Source: VBOC01 sp035635475 (lineage in GTDB: Bacteria; Bacteroidota; Ignavibacteria; UBA10030; SZUA-254). Taken from it: 64,000 nucleotides of DNA. Location of the stretch: the NCBI GenBank assembly GCA_035635475.1, contig DASQAZ010000036.1:1-64000 (forward strand), in the 5' to 3' direction. The notes under the pieces are model-generated. The model ran no database searches. It saw nothing but the letters and a program-made list of their open reading frames with translations, and was not told where the DNA came from. This document shows positions 25,348 to 34,519 of this stretch, one piece after another. The position numbers and the translations under genes are program-made. Every line of letters begins with the position of its first letter. Within the stretch, counting starts at the first letter, position 1.

Positions 25348-26603
25348 GAATTCTGCACCTGATACCTTACTCCCCCATTCCCCCCACCTTCGGGGGAGCC
25401 CTGCGCAACTATCACCTCCTGAAGCACATGGCGGCGAACCACGATGTGACCGTGCTGTTATTCGGTACGCCCGAGGATGCCGACTCGGTTGCCGGGGGTT
25501 TTCATCTGCCGGGCGACCGCGTCCGGGTCGTACGAAAGTCCTGGATCCGAACCCGGTGGCGGCTCGGGCAAATGTATGCAATGGCAACCCCTTACAGTTT
25601 TTTCCATCTCATGATCGGGCGATCGGGCAGGATGCAGGAGGCGATCGACGAGGTGCTTGCCGCCGGGGAGTTCGACATCGTGCAGACTGAATTCACGCCG
25701 ATGGGGTGTTACAAGCTAAGGACCTCGGCGGTGAAAATCCTGGACGCCCACAATGTAGAGTACCAGAATCACCTCCGGATGTCCGTGCACGCGAACTCCC
25801 TGATCAGACGGCTCTGGTACAGGCGTGAGACCTATTTGCTGAAAAGGGAAGAGACGCGGGCCTGCCGGCAGCACGATGCCGTGTTTGCAACATCCGCCCG
25901 TGATCTGGAACTTCTGGAGAAACTCTCGCCGGGCGTTCCGAAATTCGTCATCCCCAACGGCGTCGATGCATCATACTTTAAGGCAGCCGACCAGACTCCG
26001 GCATCGCCCTCGCTCGTATTCACGGGGATGATGGCGTACGTTCCAAATTCCGACGGGATGTTGTATTTCTTGGACGAAATCTTTCCGCTGATCAAAAAGA
26101 AGGTTCCCGGGGTAACAATCACCATCGTCGGAAACCGCCCGCCCCGGGAATTATTAAGGAGGGCCTCGGACGATGTCATCGTCACCGGTTACGTGGACGA
26201 CGTTCGCCCGTTCGTCGAGCGCGCCGCCGTCTACGTCGCCCCGCTGCGCATCGGGAGCGGAACACGATTGAAAATTCTGGAAGCTTTATCTATGAAGAAA
26301 CCGGTCGTCACGACCAGCATCGGGTGCGAGGGGCTGGACGTCGTCGACGGGGAATCGGCTCTCGTTGCCGATGAGCCCGAAGCGTTTGCCTGCCGCGTGA
26401 TCGAGCTGCTTCATAGCGACCGGTTGCGCCGGAAATTGATGCGAACCGGATCTGAGCTGGTGCGGGAAAAGTACGATTGGCGCATCGTGCACAAGCGGCT
26501 CGATGAGGCCTACTGCGAAGTCCTGCGCAGCGCGCGCATCCCGGCCGGCGCGGACGCGGATCGAGATCGTCTCGAGTACCGTGAGCCGGCTTACGTAACG
26601 TAA
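25344..26603 (+). CDS. GT4-type glycosyltransferase
   Basis: A 419-residue GT-B fold glycosyltransferase. The N-terminal domain starts LHLIPYSPIPPTFGGALRNY with the Gly-Gly donor/acceptor loop, and VKILDAHNVEYQNHLR closes it. The C-terminal domain contains FVIPNGVDASYFKAA, SLVFTGMMAYVPNSDGMLYF, VTGYVDDVRPFVERA and the donor-binding EX7E-like element in GSGTRLKILEALSMKKPVV. The pattern resembles the sugar-transferase PEP-CTERM/EpsH-associated GT4 group. It overlaps the flippase gene by ATGA and is followed after 31 bases by the deacetylase. Sugar specificity cannot be read. Confidence 0.92.
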   Translation: MRILHLIPYSPIPPTFGGALRNYHLLKHMAANHDVTVLLFGTPEDADSVAGGFHLPGDRVRVVRKSWIRTRWRLGQMYAMATPYSFFHLMIGRSGRMQEAIDEVLAAGEFDIVQTEFTPMGCYKLRTSAVKILDAHNVEYQNHLRMSVHANSLIRRLWYRRETYLLKREETRACRQHDAVFATSARDLELLEKLSPGVPKFVIPNGVDASYFKAADQTPASPSLVFTGMMAYVPNSDGMLYFLDEIFPLIKKKVPGVTITIVGNRPPRELLRRASDDVIVTGYVDDVRPFVERAAVYVAPLRIGSGTRLKILEALSMKKPVVTTSIGCEGLDVVDGESALVADEPEAFACRVIELLHSDRLRRKLMRTGSELVREKYDWRIVHKRLDEAYCEVLRSARIPAGADADRDRLEYREPAYVT

Positions 26604-26619
26604 GTCTCTTCCACCGATG

Positions 26620-26637
26620 AAAGGAGAATTCTGCGTG
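26620..26637 (+). promoter_or_regulatory. Ribosome binding site deciding a GTG start
   Basis: AAAGGAG at 26620-26626 lies eight bases before GTG at 26635. This makes the GTG a better start for the deacetylase than the ATG at 26617, which has no ribosome site and overlaps this element. Confidence 0.6.
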
Positions 26638-27516
26638 GCAACAGATGGAAGCGTGGTGTACACCGATCACCGCGCCATGCCCTCAATCAAAGTGTTGATG
26701 TACCACCGGATCGTAGACGACGGAAGCCTTGCACAACGGCACTGGACCTGCGTCCACGTGAACAATCTCGCTCAACAGCTTCACATGCTCGATCGCTGCG
26801 GGTTTACCACGATCACCTTCAACGATTACCGGCTCTCCCTGTCCGGCGAGCTGAATTTGCCGCGAAAACCCGTCGTTATTAGTTTCGACGACGGGTATCT
26901 CGACACCTACCGGCTGGCGTTTCCCGTCTTGCGGGAACTGGGAATGAAAGCCGTCGTCTTCGTTGTCGCCGGCAAGAATGTCAAGTCCAACATATGGGAC
27001 CGGCATCTCGGGGTTCCGCCGGCCCCGCTTCTTGAGCCCAGACATCTGGTGGAGATGTCGGGGGAGGGGATCGAAATCGGTTCTCATTCCCTCACCCATC
27101 CGCGCCTGACCGATCTGCCGGACGATGCAGCGTGGGAAGAGCTATCCCACTCGAAGCTTCTTCTCGAGATGCTCCTTGACTCCGCGATTAACAGCATCTC
27201 GTATCCCTACGGGCTCGTCAATCAGAATATCAAGAACATGGCCCGGGAAGTCGGCTATACGATCGGGTGCGGCGTCTCCAGCGGTCCCGTACGCTTCGGC
27301 GACGACCTGCTCGAAGTGCGGAGGACTACTATTAAAAATACGACCGGACCTCTGCGGTTCGGATTGCGGCTGCTTCCGTTCTTCCAACGATATTCCTTTC
27401 TCCGGTGGAAAACCTCGCAGGCGCTCTCGAGCCGGGCAACTCCCGCACGCGGGAGGAATCTGGTGGATATCGCGATGTCGACCGTTCCGGGGAATGGGTT
27501 CGATCATGAAACCTGA
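26635..27516 (+). CDS. NodB-type polysaccharide deacetylase
   Basis: A 293-residue carbohydrate esterase 4 protein. Catalytic and metal motifs are visible: SFDDGYLDTY (motif 1, general base and metal Asp), GSHSLTHPRLTDL (motif 2, two metal His) and NSISYPYGLVN (motif 3, usually RxPY/YPYG). The N-terminus (IKVLMYHRIVDDGS) is typical. No signal peptide is seen, so it may act in the cytoplasm on lipid-linked intermediates. The family removes N- or O-acetyl groups, probably from an amino sugar in this polysaccharide, leaving a free amine that the acyl or ligase genes that follow could modify. GTG start with a strong ribosome site. Its 3' end overlaps the next gene by 11 bases. Confidence 0.9.
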   Translation: MATDGSVVYTDHRAMPSIKVLMYHRIVDDGSLAQRHWTCVHVNNLAQQLHMLDRCGFTTITFNDYRLSLSGELNLPRKPVVISFDDGYLDTYRLAFPVLRELGMKAVVFVVAGKNVKSNIWDRHLGVPPAPLLEPRHLVEMSGEGIEIGSHSLTHPRLTDLPDDAAWEELSHSKLLLEMLLDSAINSISYPYGLVNQNIKNMAREVGYTIGCGVSSGPVRFGDDLLEVRRTTIKNTTGPLRFGLRLLPFFQRYSFLRWKTSQALSSRATPARGRNLVDIAMSTVPGNGFDHET

Positions 27517-28873
27517 CACTCCACAAATGGAAGCCCCGGAATATCAAGACATTGCGGTTCCAACGCGCGAGCCGGAGCTCGTCACAATGGAGATTGTGCG
27601 ATCGGAGAATGAGTTCGCCGCGTTGTCTCAATCGTGGGAGCGGCTTACCCAGCTCTCGAAGGCCCGCATCTACCAGACATTCGACTGGCAGTGGACATGG
27701 TGGAGCCATTTCGGGTCAGGACTCGATTTGCACATCATCGCTCTCCGGCACAACGGGGAGATCATCGGCCTTGCGCCGTTCTGCGTGGAAACCGGATCTG
27801 TCTGGGGAGTTCCGTATCGCCGGTGCCTGAAGCTCGTTGGCTGCAATATTCGAATTAAAGAACCCTCCGGGATCCCCGTCACGTACGATGTGTCGGACTA
27901 TCTCGACATCATCATCCACCCGGGATATATCGGCCCGGCGCTGGAGTCGATCGCTCAGTACCTGCGCGATCACCTCTCGGAATATGATGCGATTGAGTTC
28001 ACAAATGTGCCTGACGAGAGCCTGATCATGAAGGCGCTGGTTCCGCGGCTGAAAGAAAGCGGCTTCAGGATTTTGGCCTCGCGCGCGGACGTCTGTCCCC
28101 GCCTGAAAGTGCCATCTTCCATAGAGGCGTACCTCCAATCACTGGGGCCGAATGTTCGCCGCCGGCTTCTCCAGGCAAAGACGGCTGCGAACGGGGGCGG
28201 GTTGTTCACGATTGAACGCGCCGAGGGTCCGGCCCTCTGGCCCGGTTCGGTTCGGGAGCTGGCGGCTCTGCACCAGCAGAGATGGAACCGGATTGGTTAT
28301 CCGGGGCTTTTTTATGATGCGCGGTTCGGGCGCTTTATCAACGACGTTGTCGGGCGCATGCAGGGACGGGGCCGCGTATGGTTGAAAATCGCAACATCGG
28401 GCGGAAAGACGGTCGCAGTGCGGCTGGGATTCTGCTTCAATGACGCGTTCTATGACTACCTTTCGGGTTTCGATGATCAATCCCCCGCCGCGAAGCGCAG
28501 GCCGGGTATCGCCCTGCTGCTTTCAATGATCGAAGATGCGAGAGGGTTGAATGCGGAGACTGTCGACTTTCTTCGCGGAGACGAAGCGTACAAGTTTGAG
28601 ATGAGTTCCGAGGCCGCGCACAACTGGAAGGTCACCGCATTTTTGCCGGCGCATGCCTCCATTCCGCGGGCGATTCTGTCGTTTGTTGACGGGGGAATCC
28701 GCTGGTGGTGGAAAGAACGGCTCCTCATGCGCGTCCAATCTCAACAATATCCTTTCCCCTCTTCGGTCATGAGGTATTTCCGCTTCCGAACAGAGTCGGT
28801 TGCCCGGAAAATCGGGCGTGCGGCAGGCCGAGGTCCCGGATTCAAATCGGAGAAACTCAATGTTCATGCATGA
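27506..28873 (+). CDS. CelD/BioF2-like GNAT-fold acyltransferase 1
   Basis: A 455-residue FemAB/CelD-type acyltransferase with two tandem GNAT-like halves. N-terminal half: ALSQSWERLTQ, then YQTFDWQWTWWSHFG, LHIIALRHNGEIIGLAPF. C-terminal half: LGPNVRRRLLQAKTAA, LAALHQQRWNRIGYPGLF, a central fold (GKTVAVRLGFCFNDAFYDYL) and the family hallmark VDFLRGDEAYKFEMS. Such proteins occur in polysaccharide loci and are predicted to transfer an acyl or aminoacyl group. The chain begins at the ATG at 27506, overlapping the deacetylase stop; the longer frame from 27125 re-reads the deacetylase. The 3' end overlaps the next gene by 14 bases. Paralogous to the protein at 31873. Confidence 0.87.
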   Translation: MKPDTPQMEAPEYQDIAVPTREPELVTMEIVRSENEFAALSQSWERLTQLSKARIYQTFDWQWTWWSHFGSGLDLHIIALRHNGEIIGLAPFCVETGSVWGVPYRRCLKLVGCNIRIKEPSGIPVTYDVSDYLDIIIHPGYIGPALESIAQYLRDHLSEYDAIEFTNVPDESLIMKALVPRLKESGFRILASRADVCPRLKVPSSIEAYLQSLGPNVRRRLLQAKTAANGGGLFTIERAEGPALWPGSVRELAALHQQRWNRIGYPGLFYDARFGRFINDVVGRMQGRGRVWLKIATSGGKTVAVRLGFCFNDAFYDYLSGFDDQSPAAKRRPGIALLLSMIEDARGLNAETVDFLRGDEAYKFEMSSEAAHNWKVTAFLPAHASIPRAILSFVDGGIRWWWKERLLMRVQSQQYPFPSSVMRYFRFRTESVARKIGRAAGRGPGFKSEKLNVHA

Positions 28874-31850
28874 AGAGGTTCACTCGCATCTGAACTATGT
28901 GCTGGATCCGCCGGCCTCCGCAGAAGCTGGGATCCGGCGGGAGAACTCGCGCCCCTGGTCGAGAAATCTGCTGCACTCATTCCGGGAGCTCCTGGATCAC
29001 CTGCGGGATCTGGCCGCCGCTTCTATGAATTCAAAAAACGACCGGAAAATCACCCTTGACGGGTATCTAACTACCTGTGCTCTCTGGCAGATTCTCGAGG
29101 ATTTCCTTCACCGGGGATTGCTGCGGGTCGAGCTCAGAATGAAGACGGCTGCTCGCGAGGCCGTGAATCCCGTTCGGAGCGCCCGCTCCCCGAGGAACTG
29201 GATTCAGGTACTACAAAGGGGCATCCGGTCTCAGGCGTTGCTCATTCCATCGAGAGCGGCCGATGTTCTTGCCGCTTCCGCCGTCGAATTGCGCATGAGA
29301 CTGCGCGAGTCCGATTTAGCGCGAGCCTCCGAAATTTTGAAGAGCGCGGTCGAAAGGATGGCTTCAGAGGCCGTCGCATCCGAACAATGCACGGGGTCCG
29401 GGGAGCAATCAGATGCACCATTGCAAGAGGCCGCACAAACGGTGCTGGAACAATCCTACCCGGACACGCTCCTGAATCGCGTGCTGAAAATTCCGGCATG
29501 TTTCAAGGATTTCGACTGCCACCCGGATGACTGCGGGGTCTTCGCAAACAAGATCGCGGAAACTTTTGAAGACCGCCACGAACCACTCACCGTCCTTGGA
29601 ATCAGGACTTCCGGCTCGTATCTGGCTCCGCTCTGTGCAGCCTACCTGCGGAAGGAGGGATTCAGAGATGTCACGATTGCGACCATCCGGCCCGATGTGA
29701 GTCTCCTTTCCCCGGAGCAGAGCCTGCTTATCGGGAGAGCGCAGGCGGGAACGATTTTAATCATCGACGACCCACCCTTCACCGGCGACGGCCTTCTCTC
29801 GTGCATCAGGATGCTGGAACGCATGGGAATAGCGGCGAACAGGATTATTGCGCTTGTCTTTGAAGATCCGGAGGCGCCGTTCTTTAGCGTAGATGAAATG
29901 ACGGGCACTTCAACCTGGAAGGAACTCCGCTCCCGCATCCGGACGATTCTGTTGCCGAAGCGCGAGTGGCGGATCCGGAGAGTCACCGGTATGCTGCAGA
30001 TGGGCGGAGCGGATATGAGAATCCTGAAACTCCACGGCTTTTCTGTCCAAGAAGCGCCCGCAGGAACGGGCGATCCGGCATCGGCTGGGGGCGGCCAACG
30101 TTTTCGCGTGCGGCGGGCGCGGCGTCATGAAAATTTAAAGCTTGATAGTACGCTCGAAACTCCGGGAGGGGCCGCCTCTTCCTCGTTTATTGCCAGGGGA
30201 ACCGGGTTCGGCTGGTTTGAAGATCATGCGCTGGAAATCGCGCGCCGAATACCGGATTTCGCGCCGCCGGTCTCGCGGCTTGCAGAGGGCCTGCATCTCA
30301 GATCATGGATCGAGGGCCGCACCGCCGCGGAAAACCCGGCTCTCTGTGATGAACAGTTCGTCCGGCATGCTGCCAGATATGTCGCGGAACGATCCCGGGC
30401 CCTCCCCCTGGACAATGAGGGGAATCGCGACCTGGAAGACCGGAAGACAGGATGGCACCTGCTGGCGCGGACGTTCGGGCGGAGTTATCTGATGCTGCGC
30501 TCTTTTTCCTACTATGCGCTGCGCAAACAATTGTCGAGAATATGCCTCGGCGCGCCCCGGGCCGTGATCGACGGCCGGATGGGACCTGCCGAGTGGATCG
30601 TGCCGGCCGGCGGAGGGCACCCGCTCAAGCTGGACTTTGATGAACATGCATTCGACAGGAGCGACCTCTCGGTTTTCGATCCCGTCATCGATCTGGCGGG
30701 CTTCTCGGTCGAGCACCGGCTCCCGGACCATCTGGAAAAAACGTTGATGATCGAATATATCAGCCGGAGCGGCGACACCGGAGCGTGGGAACGACTCCCA
30801 ACATGCAAAATGATCGTGTGTCTTTCGGCGCAATCAGAGCTCGAATCACAGGCATTCGAAGGCGCTGCCGATCCGGCAAGGGTGACGCTCGATTTATTAG
30901 AACTTGAGCGGGTTATGTCAAAAACCGCAAACGGGTTTCTCTCGGAGGCATTCCGCCTTCAGGAGGCGCGCTGGGAGTCGGACGAAATGGTTGCGATCGA
31001 TGTCGACGGCGTGCTCGAGGACAGCATCCTGGGTTTCAGCGCGATGTCGCCGGCGGCCGTGAAGGCAGTTCGTACGCTGGCGCGGCACGGTTTTCAGATT
31101 GTGCTCGCCACGGGCCGAAGTTTACCGGACATGATCGAGCGAGCGCGGATCCTGCGCCTCCGGGGCGGCATCGCAGAGTACGGATCGGTGGTCTGGGACC
31201 GGGGGCGCGATGCAACGGCCACTCTCGTGACCCCGCGGGAAATGGAACAACTTCGGAAACTCCGTGCGATTCTCGCCGATCAAGACGGGGTTTCCATCGA
31301 CCCCGGTCATGAATATTCCGTCCGCGTTTTTCAGCCGGCAAAGGGCTCCCGCCGGCGGGTTGCCGCTTTCTGGCTTGAACAGATCCTGCGGCGGTGGAAG
31401 CTCGACGAAGTGCGCGTCATCAAGGGAAACTCGGTCACAGACGTGGTCGGAAAGAGCGTGAACAAGGGCGCCGGACTCCTGTACCTGAGGCGGATCTTCA
31501 ATGCGCGCGAGGTTCATGCGGTCGGGGACACTCACGAAGATGTGCCGCTCTTCCGCGCCGCGGATCATTCCTACGCGCCGGCAAGTGCGGGACCCGGCCT
31601 TGCGAGGGAGATGAGGGACGGCGATCTCTTCGTTGCGAAAGGAAAGACGGAGCGCGGGCTGTTCCAGATCGCGATGAGGATCGCCCACGGAAGAAGCCGC
31701 CGTTGTCCGCTCTGCGCGGGCGCCGATCAATGGAGCGAACCCGTTTCGATTCTCGTGCAGGCGCTGGGTCTGAGAGACAGGAGCCGTTTTCAAAAAATGT
31801 CCGATCTGATCGGCCACGACATGCTCAAGAATTTCTATGCCAGCCTTTAA
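28860..31850 (+). CDS. Three-domain fusion: phosphoribosyltransferase-like, kinase-like middle, HAD phosphatase
   Basis: A 996-residue cytoplasmic protein. Residues ~1-200 match nothing I know. Residues ~205-345 look like a type I phosphoribosyltransferase: VLGIRTSGSYLAPL, and a PRPP-loop-like stretch at ~297-312 (TILIIDDPPFTGDGL). The middle (~440-690: GLHLRSWIEG, then EWIVPAGGGHPLKLDFDEHAF) is faintly like an aminoglycoside-kinase fold, but I cannot show a catalytic base. From ~710 a Cof-type HAD phosphatase has all four motifs: AIDVDGVLEDS, VLATGRS, the Lys of GKSVNKGAGLLYL and AVGDTHEDVPLF. A CPLC pair near 948 may bind metal. GGAG lies eight bases before the ATG. Flanked by two related acyltransferase genes. 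Product unknown; a phosphoribosyl-type metabolite is inference. Confidence 0.8.
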   Translation: MFMHEEVHSHLNYVLDPPASAEAGIRRENSRPWSRNLLHSFRELLDHLRDLAAASMNSKNDRKITLDGYLTTCALWQILEDFLHRGLLRVELRMKTAAREAVNPVRSARSPRNWIQVLQRGIRSQALLIPSRAADVLAASAVELRMRLRESDLARASEILKSAVERMASEAVASEQCTGSGEQSDAPLQEAAQTVLEQSYPDTLLNRVLKIPACFKDFDCHPDDCGVFANKIAETFEDRHEPLTVLGIRTSGSYLAPLCAAYLRKEGFRDVTIATIRPDVSLLSPEQSLLIGRAQAGTILIIDDPPFTGDGLLSCIRMLERMGIAANRIIALVFEDPEAPFFSVDEMTGTSTWKELRSRIRTILLPKREWRIRRVTGMLQMGGADMRILKLHGFSVQEAPAGTGDPASAGGGQRFRVRRARRHENLKLDSTLETPGGAASSSFIARGTGFGWFEDHALEIARRIPDFAPPVSRLAEGLHLRSWIEGRTAAENPALCDEQFVRHAARYVAERSRALPLDNEGNRDLEDRKTGWHLLARTFGRSYLMLRSFSYYALRKQLSRICLGAPRAVIDGRMGPAEWIVPAGGGHPLKLDFDEHAFDRSDLSVFDPVIDLAGFSVEHRLPDHLEKTLMIEYISRSGDTGAWERLPTCKMIVCLSAQSELESQAFEGAADPARVTLDLLELERVMSKTANGFLSEAFRLQEARWESDEMVAIDVDGVLEDSILGFSAMSPAAVKAVRTLARHGFQIVLATGRSLPDMIERARILRLRGGIAEYGSVVWDRGRDATATLVTPREMEQLRKLRAILADQDGVSIDPGHEYSVRVFQPAKGSRRRVAAFWLEQILRRWKLDEVRVIKGNSVTDVVGKSVNKGAGLLYLRRIFNAREVHAVGDTHEDVPLFRAADHSYAPASAGPGLAREMRDGDLFVAKGKTERGLFQIAMRIAHGRSRRCPLCAGADQWSEPVSILVQALGLRDRSRFQKMSDLIGHDMLKNFYASL

Positions 31851-31872
31851 CAATCATCCCGGTGGACAGCCG

Positions 31873-33201
31873 ATGCTGAAAAAAGTGATCCTACCGGCAC
31901 TGAAGGGCGAGCCGCGTTCACTGAACGGGCACTGCGAGCTCCATGTCGTGCGCACCGAAGTGGAACTGGATGCCCTGGAGGAGCGGTGGAATGGCCTCAT
32001 GAGTTGTTCCGATGTCTCCGCATTCCAGACGTTCGAGTGGCTGAGGACCTGGTGGCGGTACTTCGGGGCTAATCGGAGGCTCCACTCGCTCATTGTAACG
32101 GAAGAGGGCCGGACAATCGGCATCGCCCCGATGTTTATAGAAGACGCGAGAATCCTGGGCGTCAGGGTTGCGACGCGGCTGAGATTCATGGGCTGCGGCA
32201 TCTCGGACTATTGTGATTTCATCATCGCCCGGGGGAAAGAGGAACTCGTCCTCCATGCGTTTGCGCAGTATCTGTTCGCACACTCCGGCGATTGGGATAT
32301 TTTCGAAATTGCCGACGTGAACGAGCGCGCCCAGCTTTATAAAATGCTTCCGAGGCTCCTCCGTGAACGCGGCATGGGCGTCTACACGTACCAGGGGAAT
32401 GTCTGTCCGAGCCTCGCGCTGCCCGATTCCTGGGATGACTTTCTCGCCGGACTCGGCCAGAAGATGCGGCATCATCTGAAAAAGAAGAGGGAGATGCTGA
32501 ATCTTCAGTACCGGACGGAGGTGGAAATCTTCAAATCGGCCTCGGACGATATCGACCTCGCCGTCAACGAATTCATTCAGATCCATGAACGGCGGTGGAA
32601 GGGCCTCGGGTTCCGGAGCGCCTTTGACGACGAGGTCCACCGGGAGTTCCACTATGAGGTCGCCCGGAGGATGGCTCGCCGCGGCTGGCTGAGGCTCTTC
32701 TTCCTCAAGGTGGACGGGCGGAGGGTCGCGGTGAGTTTTGACTTCAATTTCAACAAAAGAATTCATGTCTATCTCTCCCATGCCTGCGGACCGGAGGAGA
32801 TCATGAAGTGCAGTCCGGGTTTCCTGATCCGCTGTATTGCGATCGATCGCGGCATAGCGGAGGGCATGGAAATCTACGACCTCCTGAGAGGAAATGAGGC
32901 CTACAAATATGAGGAGCTCAAGTGTGTCCGTAGCGAAAACTGGCTCGTGAGGGGAGTGGGATGCTCCCGCGAGTCACGGGCCCGGTTCCGGATCTTTCTC
33001 GTGCGCGAGTTCGTGATCAAGAGCTTCGATCGGATTCGCCGGGAATACCACGAGTTCAGGCGGTTCGTGATCACCAAGAAACCTTCAACGATGGCGAGTC
33101 TCCGTTTTTTCCGATCCCAACTCGTTCTTCTCTACAAATTGGCAATAAATTACTGTGAACGCTTCTTTTTCAATGAAAGCCGACACCATGCGCCGAGATG
33201 A
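31873..33201 (+). CDS. CelD/BioF2-like GNAT-fold acyltransferase 2
   Basis: A 442-residue paralogue of the protein at 27506. The same landmarks appear in order: ALEERWNGLMS, AFQTFEWLRTWWRYFG, LHSLIVTEEGRTIGIAPMF, LRFMGCGISDYCDF, then LGQKMRHHLKKKREML, QIHERRWKGLGFRSAF, GRRVAVSFDFNFNKRIHVYL and the hallmark YDLLRGNEAYKYEELK. It probably acylates a sugar or aminoacyl acceptor. I prefer the ATG at 31873, 22 bases after the previous stop with GGTGGA nearby, over a Met at 31837. Its C-terminus has a basic tail (RRFVITKKPS) and the 3' end overlaps the first ATP-grasp gene by 14 bases. Confidence 0.86.
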   Translation: MLKKVILPALKGEPRSLNGHCELHVVRTEVELDALEERWNGLMSCSDVSAFQTFEWLRTWWRYFGANRRLHSLIVTEEGRTIGIAPMFIEDARILGVRVATRLRFMGCGISDYCDFIIARGKEELVLHAFAQYLFAHSGDWDIFEIADVNERAQLYKMLPRLLRERGMGVYTYQGNVCPSLALPDSWDDFLAGLGQKMRHHLKKKREMLNLQYRTEVEIFKSASDDIDLAVNEFIQIHERRWKGLGFRSAFDDEVHREFHYEVARRMARRGWLRLFFLKVDGRRVAVSFDFNFNKRIHVYLSHACGPEEIMKCSPGFLIRCIAIDRGIAEGMEIYDLLRGNEAYKYEELKCVRSENWLVRGVGCSRESRARFRIFLVREFVIKSFDRIRREYHEFRRFVITKKPSTMASLRFFRSQLVLLYKLAINYCERFFFNESRHHAPR

Positions 33202-34516
33202 AGAGCCGCGGAGGGCGGTCATTCTCTCGGGCGGCGGATGGCCGGGCGCGTACGACATCGTGCGCGCGCTGGGCCTGGCGGGAGTTAAGTCTATTGTCGT
33301 CTCCTCCCAGCCGGACGACATCGCATTCCATTCCCGCTACGTTGAGGGAAGAATCAATCTGCCGGAGTTTCAGCCGTGCCAATACGGAAGAATCGCAGAC
33401 GCTCTGGAAGCGATCGGAACTTCGGAGCGGGAGAAGCCGGTGCTTTTTTATGTAGGCGACGCAGAGGTTGCATTTGTGCAACAGTTTCGCGATCGGCTGC
33501 GGGAATACTTCCGGTTCCTCCTGCCGGAGGATCGCCTCACCACGACGCTCCTCAACAAGTCGTTGTTTTACGAGTTCGCGCGGGGATGCGATCTTCCCGT
33601 TCCGAGCGCGGAGTCGTTCTCCGATGTGCGCGACCTGCGGAAAAGAATCGGCGCCGTCGCGTTTCCCTGCATCGTGAAGCCTTCGTTCAACCAGGACTGG
33701 TTCTGGAAGAATCGGGAGGAACGCGACCGGTTGCCGTCATACAAGCAGGCGCTGCGCCGATTCGGTTCGAAGGATGACCTCCTGGAATTCGCCGACGCCC
33801 TCCCCGAGCGGGCTTCCGGGTTTGTGGTTCAATCCTACATCGACGGCGGCGACGATGCGATCACCAGCTTCCACGGCTACTTTAACGAACAGTCGGAGTG
33901 TCTCGGCTACTTCCTGGGCCGTGAGATCCGCACGAATCCTCCCCACACCGGCGAAAGCGCATATTCGCGCACCATTTACAACGAATCGTTGGCGAAGCGG
34001 AGCATCGATTACCTGAGGCGCATCGGCATGCGCGGCATTGTGAAAATCGACTATAAGCTGGATGCACGGACGAATGATTTTAAGATGATGGAAATAGAGC
34101 CGCACTTTCAATTCTGGCACCTGCTCGGAGCGTACGCCGGGGTAAACCTGCCGCTGATTGCCTATCGCCATCAGCGCGATGAGCGGGTAGCGATCTCCGG
34201 GAGTTATGCCGACGATCTCCGAATGCTTTATTTCCTCCCGGATATCCGCGCATTTTGGGGCGGATACCGGAAATCCGGCGAGTGGGCGCTGGTCCCATAT
34301 TTAAAATCGTTCATGAAGAAAAAATACTACCGGGTATTCGATCCGCTCGACCCCTTGCCCTTTGTTCGTTCCGTCATGGGACTTGGCGGGCGCATCCTCA
34401 AACATCTCCCTGTGCGCCTCGCCGCGAAGAGCGGGGCTATTCAGGTGCGAGGAATCCGTCCGCAGAATGTGATTGTAAGAGAATTACCTCAACTTCATCG
34501 GATGAACGAACACTAG
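33188..34516 (+). CDS. ATP-grasp ligase 1 with altered metal-binding motif
   Basis: A 442-residue ATP-grasp protein, the fold that joins a carboxylate to an amine or thiol through an acyl-phosphate. N-terminal: AVILSGGGWPGAYDIVRALG. Middle: LLNKSLFYEFARGCDLPVPSAE, then FPCIVKPSFNQDWFW (ATP-binding Lys), SGFVVQSYIDGGDDAITSFHG, and C-terminal GIVKIDYKLD. The canonical E-x-N-P-R metal motif is E302-I-E304-P-H here, whereas the neighbouring paralogue keeps EINPR. The Asn that normally binds Mg2+ is replaced, so activity may be altered or lost. Start chosen by alignment with the paralogue: the ATG at 33188 gives the same N-terminal length; Met or GTG codons at 33173 and 33155 are alternatives. Confidence 0.85.
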   Translation: MRRDEEPRRAVILSGGGWPGAYDIVRALGLAGVKSIVVSSQPDDIAFHSRYVEGRINLPEFQPCQYGRIADALEAIGTSEREKPVLFYVGDAEVAFVQQFRDRLREYFRFLLPEDRLTTTLLNKSLFYEFARGCDLPVPSAESFSDVRDLRKRIGAVAFPCIVKPSFNQDWFWKNREERDRLPSYKQALRRFGSKDDLLEFADALPERASGFVVQSYIDGGDDAITSFHGYFNEQSECLGYFLGREIRTNPPHTGESAYSRTIYNESLAKRSIDYLRRIGMRGIVKIDYKLDARTNDFKMMEIEPHFQFWHLLGAYAGVNLPLIAYRHQRDERVAISGSYADDLRMLYFLPDIRAFWGGYRKSGEWALVPYLKSFMKKKYYRVFDPLDPLPFVRSVMGLGGRILKHLPVRLAAKSGAIQVRGIRPQNVIVRELPQLHRMNEH

Positions 34517-34519
34517 AAT

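Noticed and set aside
27125..27505. An upstream extension of acyltransferase 1
   Set aside because: These codons re-read the deacetylase gene in another frame, and CelD-type similarity begins only after the ATG at 27506.
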